Position numbers and translations under genes: made by a program. Shown piece by piece: positions 47,105 through 59,700 of a stretch of 64,000 bases of DNA (position 1 is the first letter of the stretch; each line of letters begins with the position of its first letter). Under the pieces are notes generated by a model, which ran no database searches, had not been told where the DNA came from, and saw nothing but the letters and a program-made list of their open reading frames with translations. The stretch spans positions 6,746,501 through 6,810,500 of the forward strand of contig NC_090714.1 in NCBI RefSeq assembly GCF_040954835.1, in the 5' to 3' direction. This DNA comes from Lepisosteus oculatus. Taxonomy: Eukaryota; Chordata; Actinopteri; Semionotiformes; Lepisosteidae.

Positions 47105-47455
47105 ACCTTCCTTTACTAAATGCATCCATTCCGTTTTTGGTTTCTTGGGATCTGAAGAACGCAGGTTCTGTGCCGTCTGCAGATATATGCATATGTTCAC
47201 ATGGTAAAACAATTAATGGCTAAACAAGTAGTCTGCATGTTCTAGCAGTCCCATACAGCCTTACAGTTGTCGTGGTTAGACTGAACAAGAGTTCAAGAGT
47301 GTTTTTTTGCAGCAAAGTTCTAACAATCTCGGCTCCGACTGACGTCTCTAGCCTCAGTCAGCACATGCCCATAACAGCTTAGGTCAAAAGGAAGAACCAG
47401 CTTTTCTTGTCTCTGCATCCTACTGGAATTCATCTGGGACAGCACCATGAATGCT
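47105..47455. repeat. Direct duplication, copy B
   Basis: Partner of 45685-46065, offset by about 1.42 kb. It has an extra stretch of roughly 20 bases (GTCTGCATGTTCTAGCAGTC) within the shared region and lacks a partial CTACTGGATT duplication seen in copy A. No coding function or element termini are recognised. Confidence 0.8.
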
Positions 47456-47989
47456 GCTACTGTGTTTATATTACTAATATTGATTAATGAATCAATTCAA
47501 AGATACAGGTTTCCAGATTTTACAATGCGAAACAGTATTGCGTAAGACCGTCGCAACAATACAAATAATGAATCATCTTCCACAAATGGACTTTAATTGG
47601 AGGTGACTGAATACGTGCACCCCTTTAACGTGCACACAGAGGACTTCTCAATTATTCTACCGCCTCTGGGAGGTCTTGAATATGTTTGCATTTCACAGAG
47701 GGAAGCCTGTTGGCTGAACCACTCCAGGTCGCTGAGGGGGTTTAAAACAGGGCTCTTCCAGTCTTGACTGCAGAGGCCGATCTCTCTGCACAGCGTGATG
47801 GGGCTGAAATAGCACAGCCCTTCAGCAGATCCACAGCTCTGTTTCATCAAGGCCATCTGTATTCCAGTCCCCAAGGGCGCTTTGCATCTATAACTACAGT
47901 ATGTGCTCTTTTCCGCAGACCTCTCTCACTGATGACCAGCAGTTGGGGAAACGCTGTTTCTCTGTGTAACTTTTAGCTGTGACTCCTGT

Positions 47990-48187
47990 ATGGAACTGGA
48001 ATCTTTACTGTTATGTGGTGGGATGGCTCAGTATTTACGAAACTTGGAAAAGATGATGGAACTGGAATCTTTACTGTTATGTGGTGGGATGGCTCAGTAT
48101 TTACGAAACTTGGAAAAGATGATGGAACTGGAATCTTTACTGTTATGTGGTGGGATGGCTCAGTATTTACGAAACTTGGATGAAGAT
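47990..48187 (+). repeat. Perfect 66-bp tandem triplication
   Basis: Units start at 47990, 48056 and 48122. The first 57 bases of all three are identical, as are units 1 and 2 over 66 bases. Because 66 is a multiple of three the frame stays open: each unit encodes MELESLLLCGGMAQYLRNL plus EKM (units 1 and 2), and unit 3 ends DEDDDLIRYI before a TAA at 48209. Whether it is translated is unknown. Confidence 0.9.
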
Positions 48188-49229
48188 GATGATTTAATAA
48201 GATATATTTAAACTAAATGTGTTAAGGAACATTTAAGACCCTAATATTTCATTCAGTGGAATAGACTTCACACAATCTGAAGAAAATGAGACAAAGGATG
48301 ATGTTTTTGTGTCAGCAGAGCAGGCTTTGCCTGTAAGTTAATCTAGGCCAGAGGTGCTTTTAGCCTGATAGAACTTTGCCAGTTTCTTCTTTTTGTAAGC
48401 ACCCACTTTCTATCGGATCATTCGCAATACCTTTGCCGCCAGAGCCCAGCCTCTCTGGCCCGTGATGTTTGTACTGGACTGTGAGTTGAGCCGTTGGACC
48501 AACATACGGGATCGTGTTATACTGTAGCTGCCAGACTTCCCCAAGCTGAAATATTTTGTCACGGTGTCATTGTGCTGCTTATTGAGGAGCAGAGTGGGGT
48601 TTAAAGTTGTGTAGCCTGTGCTAAATACAGTACGTCAATTACACCTTCCTACCCATGTGCCTTTATTTTGATGTCAAGAAGTGGAAGTGTCTTGGAGGTT
48701 GCTAGGCAGCGCTACAGGAAAGACGTTTTCGATTCCAGCTTTTTTCATAGAAAACTGACTCATCTTCCAGCTCATCTTATATAATAAACACTTACTGCTT
48801 ATTACTAATTTACTTGGACATCATCTGCAACCAGGCAGCTTTCAGTTCTTAAGGCTCCACAAGAATGGTGCTGCTGGTTCCCTTCATTAAAAAAAAACTG
48901 GCTTTGTGGGTGCTGCGGATTTATTCTCCACTTGTGGGTGATGATCATCAACACGTTAACTTGCTGTGCTGCTAGCCAGCATTGCAAAAAATCGAGTTCC
49001 CTTTGGTTTGATGTCCCCCGTTGTCGAAACATTTGATGTTTGATTTAAAAAAAAAACTATTCCACATCTCTACGCGCTCTGCGTAAAGGGAATTTTACAG
49101 AAACGGCCGGCATAAGAAAGGAAAACTCCACGCACCGTAGATGCAACAGACGGTGCCTCTCTGCTGTTACTTTTAAATTCAGGCCTGAAATATTTCTATT
49201 CAAACAATTATTTTATTTTTCCGTGATAG

Positions 49230-49560
49230 ATGACCAGTAGTACCGGACTTGCTCCCGGCAGGCTTCACCTTCTCTAAGGTAAGCGCAGGTCTGCCGCTGC
49301 TGCTGCTGCGCTCGAACCCCCGGCAGGAAGTGGTGACGCAGAGCCGCCAGCGAGCCGGGGGGGGCGGCGCCTTCCCTCTGTGCAGAGCGCTGCATAGCGT
49401 GCAGGGACGCGCCGGTCGCGGTCGGCTCTAACCTCAGAGCTTGTTCTGCCTCGTTCTCCTGGCGCCTGTGTCGAGGGAGAGCGCGGCGCGGCGTACCCGC
49501 CGCCCGCCAGCCTGTGGATGAACTGGTCTGGCTGTGGCACCGGTGGGGGGGGGACGAGGT
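49230..49560 (+). promoter_or_regulatory. CpG island, candidate NLRC3 promoter with first non-coding exon
   Basis: The strongest CpG-rich patch between the LTD gene and NLRC3 (GCGCGGCGCGGCG-like and GACGCGCCGGTCGCGG sequence). A consensus donor TCTCTAAG|GTAAGC lies at 49279. NLRC3 translation starts in an exon whose 5' side is a splice acceptor at 53556-53557, so its promoter lies upstream; this island is the best candidate. The frames on both strands over it are composition artefacts. Confidence 0.4.
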
Positions 49561-52500
49561 CATGACCCCTGCTGCCTGTCATTCACTGGCGCGCTGGGCT
49601 GCTGTTTGAGGTGTTGAAGGCTCACCTGTCCGTTTCGCCGTGTTTTGCTTCTTGAATGTTCGAATAAATGCTCTTTAAAACCTATAGGCAGATCTGCCCT
49701 GCCCCCCTTTTCAACATTGCATTTGTTACATGTGTGCTGAATCCTGCAGACTCAAGGTTGAGTGCTGTAGTACCAGTCCATCCCTATGCCTTGTCCTGCA
49801 TTGCCTAGCTGTTGCAGCAAACCTAGCGCACGACTTTAAGGGCATGTGGTTAGGAGCCGAAAAAAACCCTGCAGAACAGCAGTTTTGCAGGGCTCGTCAA
49901 CTTGCAGCAACTCCATTCTGCTCTATTGCTGTTCTTTAAAGTAGTCAGCCCTCCATTGCTATACAGAATATTATAGATCCAGCTACTAATCAGTCAAATA
50001 ATTATATTTATTTATTTAATATGCTGGACAAGTGTGTAATGGAGAAGATTGTATGGATTGTATTGAATTGTCCTGCTGAACAGCATTGCAGAACACACAA
50101 TTTTGCAACGCATCTGGACCCTTGAAAGCAGGACACTCTTAGAAGAGATCTTAGTATCTCTCGGGTCCAGGCAGAACACCGAACAACCATTGCAGATCTG
50201 CCTACCTTGCAGATCATCAAAGCTCGTCTTTAATAGCACACGGGTCTTTCTGTTAAAGAAATGAATTTCTGAGTGGTTCGGGTTTCTACGGGAGTGAATG
50301 ACTCTCTGGTTCTCCTGTCAGCTCACACAGGGGTGTACAAATTAGCTGAGACTAATTTGCTTGAAGTTGCAAATTTGAATAACCTTTAACACAGATCTTC
50401 TTCAGAATGCCCCTTAGATCTTTGCCTGGCGTTAGCATTTTTTTTTAGATGACGTGCACGAAAATCAAAACAAAACTCTTCACGGCTGCGTTGTAGTTCT
50501 CTTGAGGATAACCGTCGGCACCAGTCTTGTCTAAGGCTCCCGTCGTGCTTGGAGCTGCCGTGCAGAAGGGCGCCAGTACGTTCAGCACCTCAGGGTGTGG
50601 TATTCCTGTACAAAAAGCAACCTCCAGAGTCTTGAGTGGCCGTAACTGAGCAGCAGAAATGCTTTAAGGCACGCACTGGGGGTTGGTTTTGCTTTTGTTT
50701 CGGTTTGTTAACACACGGGCTTCAAAGTTTATACCAAACAAAAAAAAAAATACATGCAGAACTGGAACGCTTATTTAACACCGAAGAGGATCGGGTTGAA
50801 AACGTAGCTACATGTTGGCTCCCGTCCTCTTGAGTGAAAATGCCGACTGTGCATGCTTTTCACTCTGTGACTTCATTGTCTGTGAATTGATGGCTTTTCT
50901 GAGGTCGGATCTGGAGCTTCTGTACGTGTCCTTGTCTCCAGAGTTGAAGGCGGATGTTCAGGCTCTCAGTTTAGCTTGTACTTCGCCATTTACCCTGATA
51001 TAGCTAGTAGCATACAGTACTAGCATTTACTCACGGTTTTTGATGTGGGTATGTGCAAACAGTAATCCTGGGGACAACATCTTCTATGCATTTGCTGATA
51101 TAGCTAGTAGCAAATACCTCCTACCCTTGTGTTACTTTCGCACAACCTGTAAATTGTATTGTAAATTGCAATTGGGTGATTTATTGTATCCTAATGTTAA
51201 TCTAATCCCTATAAATTCCTGTCCTTCTATCCCTCTTAACGAGCTCACGGGCAAAGCATTTAATTGCCGACAACACCGCTGTATGCTGTACTGATCGATT
51301 GATTGATTTTCAGGAGCTGTGCAGATTTGTTGCACGCATGTTTTGAGCTAATGGTTCCGTAGGGCATGCAGATGCAGATGGCTTCTGGCCCTGTCCAGCT
51401 TCTCACAACACATTTCTCATCGCATCGCAGTGACACCAGGGCCCGTGGTGACGCAGCACCCTGTTCCGCGCCGGGGCCTGTGGGTTTGGGGCGAGCTGGG
51501 CGATCAGTGCACAATCAGACTTTTCTGTGCCGTGTTTGGCGGGAGGTCTCTGGAGGAAGCTGCCCGAACACACAGCCCACTGCTCGGGCTGGTCAGAAGC
51601 TTTTTTTAGTTTTGCCCGCTGAGCTGGGGATGGTGATGTTGCCTTTTTGATGAGGCACGTTATCTTGTCAAGATAACCCTCCAATAAGTGCGTCATCTGA
51701 TTCACTGGAATTTTCCCCAGGCCAATGTGAGAAAATGTTATCTTATAAGCAACAGGGGCTTTTGAAAAAGGCCTGCAGGGTTATGATATTCACAGCTTGG
51801 ATGTGTACAGACATTCTCATGGATAGCAAAAGTTTCTCTTCTCTGAAGTTCTCATTACAATGAAAGACGATCATCTGTAAACCAAGAGAACAGTGCAGTT
51901 TACCATTCTTTGTTCTAATTGCAAACAATAAGGTTGGCATCCCTTATCTCCTGAAGAGAATCCAACCTTTTTTTTTTTCTTTTTAAGTAAGTCATCTGAT
52001 AGACGGGATATGAAATATTTATTTTTCCTTAAACAGCTGCACGCACAACTTGCCAAGACCAGCTCGATCAGAGTGAGCCCTGTCATTTCAAATGCACGGC
52101 CTTTCGATCTCCAAACTGATCATGTTCTGGAAAAGCAGTGGCAGGTGCACACCTGCTTTCCAAAAGTGTTCCTAAGGACATTTGATATTTAAAAAAAAAA
52201 GCTTTCGGTTGTTTAGGTGTCGAATAGCAGCTCGCTTTGTATGGGCGTTTCAGATCAAAGATTAGCTCTTCTCCACTAACTGTAAGGTTCTAAGAAATGT
52301 CTGATTCTTAGCTCTTAACTCTTCTAAGAAAGATTAAATATCTGAGCTCTGGTCTCTCTGTAAATGGGTTTGATTGATTAAATGATCCAAATTACCTTTA
52401 TTCTCTATTTTCCAATCATTTTCTAAGCCCCAGCACTGTCACCCACAGATGATCTTTTCTGAATTGGCGTAATTTTACACAATATAATGTTTTCAAAAGA

Positions 52501-52910
52501 GACCGTAGAACTGATGGTTGAAGTTTTGCAAAGAAGACACCATAATTTATATATAGGTTCTTTTTTAATGTCAATAAATTTAAAAAACAATTATCAAGAA
52601 ACAATTTTGTTAATTCCTTTCAGCCAATTGTCCCATTAGGTAACAAGCAATATGACAAATGTTTTTGAATGACTTACAGTTTCGGCCATCATCTTTTTTT
52701 TTTTCAAGTTGATCTCTTGTGTTTCTTAATTATTTAACAAGGCAAAAGCGCTACTGCTCTCCAGGACTATTTTCTGAGATGCAATAACCTGATTGAAGTG
52801 GGTCTTTTCAGGGACAATTATTTAGGAAGGTCCACTTTATTTAACTGGTTCCTTCAACTAGATAAAATAAAATACAAGACTGAGAACTGTTTTAAACTTA
52901 AGAGCAAAAT
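49561..52910 (+). other. Probable 5' intron of NLRC3, no gene seen
   Basis: AT-rich with many poly(T) and poly(A) runs. Only short frames, none matching a family I know. Confidence 0.35.
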
Positions 52911-52914
52911 ACAT

Positions 52915-53400
52915 ACAAAGAAGGTAAGAGGAGGGCATTCAGTCCACAAAGCTTCACTGGTTGCTAGAGACATTTGATCTGAGGACCTCATCTAGCCAAT
53001 TCTTGAAGGGATCCAGGGTATCAGCTTCAATGTCATGGCTGGGTAGCTTGTTCCACACTCCCACAACTCTTTGTGTAAAGCAGTGCCTCTTGTGCTCAGT
53101 CTTAAATGCAGGCCTCTCATTCGTGATACAGTGTTAATCCCCAAGAAGTTTATTGTGTTGACTGTGTCAGTGCCTTTGATGATTTTGAACACCTGAATAA
53201 AGTGATTTCATAGCCTTCTCTTTTCAAGGCCAAGAACATTCTTTACTGTTAACCCATCAGTGTAGGATATTCCTGTATAACCAGAACCTAACCCACAGCA
53301 AAGATATACCTTTTTGTAATGTGGTGACCAAAAGTGTGCATAATATTTCACAATACATTTACGAATACATTTTACATTTTTTTTACACTTCTTGCTTTAA
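52915..53400 (-). mobile_element. LINE 3' coding remnant on the minus strand
   Basis: Minus-strand translation gives MFKIIKGTDTVNTINFLGIN, then TRGLHLRL-like sequence, LHKELWECGTSYPAMTLKL and IPWIPSRIG. This is the decayed ending of a non-LTR reverse transcriptase ORF, whose usual form is TRGH-x-n-LF-x-R-x-n-WN-LP-x-n-F-x-LD. The clade is not clear (CR1/L2/Rex-like). 5'-truncated and degenerate. Confidence 0.6.
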
Positions 53401-53557
53401 AATCTACACTTTAGCTAAACATCCTACTGCTGCATGCCTTTTTTACCACTGTTATTAATTCATTATACTTTTTTATTACTCTTTACAGGAACACCCAACA
53501 CACAGCCTCATGCAGTTGGGTTAGTAATGCTTAAAAGGCTTTTGTGTCTGTTTTCAG

Positions 53558-53710
53558 TGCAATGGAAGTAGGCTAAGCGAGGAGTTGTGACTGAGAAACT
53601 GTGAAGAACCTTCAGTTTGGATCACAGCGCAAAGATAGCATGGCTGTAAGGCCATTCCCTGGAGCTTCAATCTGACACTCCCTCCCCATAAACAAAGATG
53701 AAAATGGAAG
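53558..53710 (+). CDS. nlrc3: NLRC3 start exon (13 coding bases)
   Basis: An exon between acceptor TTTTCAG (53556-53557) and donor GAAG|GTAAAT. Only ATG AAA ATG GAA G (53698-53710) is coding; the rest is 5' UTR. The single leftover base completes a Gly codon at 54334. An in-frame TAA at 53689-53691 shows the frame cannot extend upstream. The product begins MKMEGVWINRYRKQL. Confidence 0.72.
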
Positions 53711-56700
53711 GTAAATTTCTATTCATTGTCATCTGTACTTTCAGTAAAGTGTTAATCAGTCACCTGTCTTTCAGATGAGATATTAAACTGAGGTCCTGGC
53801 TCTCAGTGGTCATTAAAGATCCCCGGACATTTCTCGAGAAGAATAGGAAGTTATACCAGTGTCTGGGCCAAAATCCACCCCTCGGCCCTTACTGTGGCCT
53901 CCAAATTGTCCCCATGTGTGATTGGCTTGCACTTGCCCTGCGATGGACTGGCGTCCTGTCCAGGGTGTACCCTGCCTTGCGCTCGTTGCTTGCTGGGTAG
54001 ACTCCGGCTTTACCACAACACCGTATGGTATGAAGCGGTTTGGTAAATGACATGACATGACATTAATCAGTCATTCCATGATCTCTTTTTGAGTGTTAAT
54101 TTGTGATTTAAAAGGAAACTGCGTATCATTTCCAGCTACAGTTAAGAGACCTTGAGAAGGTCTTTAACATGTGAAACACAGAATAACAAAGGTCATACCA
54201 AATACACTTTTTAACGACTGTGAGAACGTTTTACCTGTCCTCGCAGAAGAGCTGAGAGATGACGCTCGCCACGCAGATACAGTGAATTGACCGTGTTTGA
54301 AATGAAACCAGCCTGACCCCTTGCGTTCTGCAGGTGTTTGGATTAACAGATACCGGAAGCAGCTGGTGAGGTCCATCTCGGGGCCCTTCCTGGAGAACAT
54401 CGTGAGCCACATGAGGAAGCTGGAGCTCCTGAGTAAGGACGAGGCCTGCCAGATTCAGGCCGCCGGCCACGTGTCTGAGAAGGTGCGCACGGTCATCGAC
54501 ATCCTGGCCTTGAAGGGACCCCAGGGCTCCGAGTCGCTGCAGGCCTTCATTGAGACCACCAACTCCCAGCTCTACCTTCTCATCACGCTGTATGGTGAGT
54601 GGGGCTCACAAAGGGGAGTTTGCTCTCTGTTTCAATGGGGTATTCAATTGAGCTATATTTTAAGCAACAGAAAAGGAGAATTCTGGTTGAACACTGACCT
54701 TCGCTGGAGAAACGGGTGTCCCGATTTCTTACCACCCTCCTCCGCAAGCACAAAGGATTGTTTCGGCCTTCTGACAGAATGTGGTCGGATTTGACCGACG
54801 TCTCTTCTCTTCTGTGTTCAGACCCGATGGTGCAGAAGCACGTGGAGGTGCTGCAGAGCCGCTACGGGCCCTGGCTGGAGCAGAGCCTGCTGCCGATCAA
54901 GCCTTCCCTCGACAACTTCACCAACCTGCTGCTGGTGGAGGGGCTGTCGGACCTCCAGCAAAAGGAGCACGATGTCATGCAGATCGAGGCCACCAGAGGA
55001 ACCGGGAGACACAATGCCAGGAGGCTGGCCCTGGACAAACTGCTGCTGCCTCTCACCAGGGTGAGCATGCCCCCTCGGATCCTGTTGACTGTGGGAGTGG
55101 CGGGCATCGGGAAGACCAACCTGGTGAGACACTTTATCCACCACTGGGCCAAGGGAGAGATCTACCAGGAAGTGAACTTTGTCTTTCCCTTCACCTTCTG
55201 GGAACTCAACGCCTACGAGAAACTATCTGCTGAGCGGTTGATAAAGCAGACGTTTCCCCACATCGCTGACGTGAGCCAAATCTTCAGTGGCACTCCTCGC
55301 GTCCTGCTGATTTTTGATGGGCTGGATGAGTTCAAGTGGCCGCTGGACTTCTCGGACACCGTGGCTTGTACGGATCCCAAGAAGGAGGTCCCTGTGGACA
55401 ACCTCATCACCAACATCATCCGGGGGAACTTGTTCTCTGAGGCCTCTGTCTGGCTGACCTCTCGGCCCACAGTAGCAGCCCAGATCCCTGGGGGCCTAGT
55501 GGACAGGTTGACCGAAATCCAAGGTTTTGGACATAAAGACATCCAGCATTTCCTACAGCAGCTTTTCCAGGATGGAGACCTGCCTTCGCAGATTTGGTCC
55601 CACCTGAACTCCAACAAGATCTTCCTGGTGATGTCCTACGTGCCCTGCGTTTGTTGGATCATTGCCTCCACCCTTGGACACCTCCTGAGGAATGACACGC
55701 AGGATGGCTTGCCCAGAACGTGGACCGAGCTCTACTCTCACTTCTTCAAGATGATGGTGGAAGGGGATTCCAAGGATAAGGAGCCCTTAAAGATTGAACA
55801 AGCCAGCGGGAGCAGTCGGAAGCTGATGGGCAGCCTGGGGCGATTAGCCTTTTACGGGCTGATCAAGAGGAAGTACAGCTTCTATGAGCAAGACATGAAG
55901 GCTTATGGGATTGACCTGCCTTCCTTACAAGGCAGTCTTTGCACTCGCATCTTAGTAAAGGAAGACTCCCCAGTCTCCACAGTCTATTACTTTGCCCATC
56001 TCACACTCCAGGAGTACCTGGCGGCCACCTACTACTACACGGCCTCGAAGCGCGCTATATTTGATCTGTTCACGGAGAGTGGGATGTCCTGGCCCAAAAT
56101 AGGCTTCCAGAACCACTTTAAAAATGCTCTCCAGAGGTCCCAGCAATCCGAGGATGGACAGCTGGATGTTTTTGTCCGCTTTCTCTCCGGCCTGCTCTCC
56201 CCCCAGGTGATCAAGCCCCTGTCTGGACTGCTCTTGCTGGCCAGGGACGAGCACAACGGCTACCGAGGTCCCGCCATCTCCTTCCTGCAGAGCAGCCTGA
56301 GCTCCGGCTGCACCATCTCCCTGCGGGCCGTCAACATGGTGCACTGCCTCCAGGAGCTGCAGCACACGGAGCTGGCCCGGACCGTGGAGGAGTCGCTCCG
56401 CAACGGCAGCCTGGCAGGCAAGCTCAACACCGTCAACTGCTCGGTGCTGGCCTACCTGCTGCAGGTGTCGGAGGAGTGCGCAGAGGAGACCAACCTGTCC
56501 AGCTGCCTCAACTACAGCATCGTCAAGAGCCTGCTGCCGCAGCTCCTCTACTGCAGCAATCTCAAGTAAGCCCATGGGCAGGGTGTAGGGGGTGGGAGGA
56601 CGGGGTATATTATACCAAAAAAGACACCCCGTGCAATACAGAGCTCGTTGATTGATATGGTCATTTTAACCCTTGCAACTTGACCAGAGGTAATTGGAGG

Positions 56701-59700
56701 TCACTTTGGACAAAAGGATCTGGCAAATAAATATACACCTGTATTCATATTCCCAATTTAAGATAAGATCACTTTATTGGCCATATACAATTTCTTGTAT
56801 TAGGAATTTGTCTTTTCACATACCCCAACTTGCTCTCCAGGAGACACACAGACGGGGAGAGAAGCTGGGGGTCAGAGCACAGGGGTCAGCCATTTATACA
56901 GCACCCCTGGAGCAGTTGGGGTTAAGGGCCTTGCTCAGGGGCCCAACGGAGTAGGATTCCTCTGCCGGCTGCGGGATACGAACCGGCAACCTTCCAGCCA
57001 CGGGCGCAGATCCTTAGCCACAGAGCCACCGCTCCGCACAATATGAAGGATTGTCAGGGAAAGACCTTTAATTTCAACACTTTGAATTTAGCCATTCAGT
57101 ACATTTGGCCAAGATTAGACATTAGACAGTATATACCTGGGAACTGTGCAAAGGGAGGTGCATTATTTAAATGGTGCTCAACTGATCACAGCTACAGAGA
57201 TGTTCCATGAAAGTGTGATGCTGGGCCTCAACTGGTTTTAAGTACCACCTTCTCTGGTATCTGTTTGTGTTGCCTTTTCCAGACTGGAGAATAACCAGTT
57301 TAAAGATGATGTCATGGAACTGCTGGGCAGCTTGCTGAGCGCCAAGGACTGTCACATCCAGAGGATCAGGTCAGAGCTCACCCTCATTGCTTTGAGCTGC
57401 CTGTTTGTTCTGGGGTCTCTTGAAGATGTTGACACTAAACAAGGGAACTGCCATCTATTTAGAAAAGGTTCATTTCTAGTGAGAAAGGCATCGCTCTTCT
57501 GTATCAGCTGGTGTAAGTGTGCACAGTTATGTTCTTCAAATGCAAATATTTCCTCAGAAATATGAATTTATCCCGGAGTGTAGACAAGAAGTAAGAAATT
57601 ATTGTCCCTCATCTATGGTTCGTTGTCCATGAGTATTTATGGCATATTTTAAAAGTATACTAGGTATCTAAAGTCATACATTTCAAACATTTTTGAATTC
57701 CAAAACACTCCCACTGAGACTCAGTGTATTTTTTATTACAAGTCCTCTGGTGTCACAACTCTGATGAATAAAAATAACGACCTTGTTTACTCTCAGCTAG
57801 GCTGAAGGAAAGCAGCACAGGGGTCAGCTGCGTTCTTTGTTTAACATCATTATCTCTGCTTCCTAGCCGGTTAAATTGACTCATTAACAGTATATTTGTG
57901 ATGGAGATATAGTTATTTCGCTCACCCAGCGACCTGAAACATACAGTAATTGTGGTTTTTTTTTTTATCCTCCTTTGCTTTGAGAAGCGCCTGTTCCGTG
58001 CGGTTCGGGAAGGCGACTGTGACAGCTGTGTGACGATTCTCGTAGCTCGGGGAAGGAAATGATTGACATTCTTGCTGCCATTTGTCAAAACATCGATTTG
58101 CCTTGCCTTGCCTTTCTGCACGACTGGCTAGGAAACATTGCCTGCCAATACAAGCTTGGGGAGAAAGTAGACAGAGTTATGTGTGCTCTTCTAATGACTG
58201 TAATAATACACTCCAGCTGGATTTGCGGGTCTGAAATGACTTGTAGTCAGGGGACAGAAACGTCCACACATTTTAAAATCGCCTCCAGACCAAAATGCAT
58301 TTGCTTTTTTTCTATTATTTACTAAGCAAACTGTTCACGGACGTCATATATTCTCGCACGAACCGAGGAAACAATCCACATTGTCTTTAGATCAAGACAA
58401 ATGAATTCAGTGCTTTACAGCTGTGACCTTGATCAGGATTTGCTTCAACAATGTTACTAGACAAACAAATACTAAACAGCTATCGCACTTAGAACAATTG
58501 TTTTTCTACTGTAAGGTAATTGGTAATAAGACTAGCATGACTCATGCATAGTTAACTGTAATAAAACATTGATGTTTTAAACACTATTTTTCCATTAAAG
58601 TTATGCATACTAGTAGGAAGCCAGTAGGTAGAGTGTTTAGGCTTTTAAGAAGTCAGTTTTATTGGTTATTAACATTTTAAAGCTATGGGCTATGATGGTT
58701 TATGCCTCCAACAAAATAAATATATCCAGAAAGCGCACAGTTAATCTGCCATTTGCACTTTGCGCTAGCGAAACAAGACAGATCAGAACGTGACTCCAGA
58801 GAATCATTTCTCTCTCTCTCTCAATGTCGACAGAAGGTCAGTGGAGGATGGGGGGGGATTTAGGTTGATTACTCTAATTGTGAAGAAAAGTGATCAATTC
58901 CAGCCATGTCATTCCTTTATTTCTTACAGTTTTCCCGTCTTTCAACTAAAGCGTTTTCTTTTGAATAAACCATGTCTGCCAAGCACAAGGGTCTTTCTTC
59001 ATGCTGAAATACTTGTTTTGTGTTCGTGAAAGTAAAACCCATTTTGTGTTTGAGAAAGCACTGTCTTGCCTCTGATATGCCTTCACCCTACCACCAGCCT
59101 GGTTGGTACTGTATTCAGGAGTCCATCAGAACCAGCTCTCTGAGCCTATGTATGGACCATAAAAAGGCACTTTGCCAAGTGTCCTTGAGTGGCGCCAAGG
59201 TACCAGTGGAAAAGTGGGATAATCACTTTGCAGTAGCCAAGTGTGAGGCTATTTTAATCCATTCCTGTGCAGCTCTGTAGCACAGCCAGCTCAGTTGGCC
59301 CCTGAATCGAGCTACAGGTTCTCAAAATATGATGATGTTATCCGTTCAGTCGAATCCGACTCTCTGTGATTCTATAGGCCATCTCTCGCCACGCTTTCCG
59401 GTCTTGGACTTTCCCTTTCAGCTGTTCTATGCCTAAGCATGTGTCTGTTTTGATGGCGTCGAGCCAAAATAGCTGTCATGCTATTTCTGTCCGAACCATT
59501 CTTGAGCATGATACAGTAATACCCTGTCTCAGGATGCCGATTTTAAAATAACATAAAACAGAGTGAATCAGCTTTAACTTTATAGGCACAGAGTGGTTTA
59601 GCTTTTGGTAGATTGCGGTTTGGTTACTCAGCCCACCTGTGCGCTGCAAGGCAGTGCAGTCAGGTTATCTCCAGCTGGCTTGGTTTGAGTGCAGACTGAG

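Noticed and set aside
49213-49582. Two minus-strand frames of 102-116 codons
   Set aside because: They sit in a CpG island where stops are rare; no splice context or domain supports them.
55952-56575. 207-codon minus-strand frame
   Set aside because: Shadow of the NLRC3 NACHT exon on the opposite strand.
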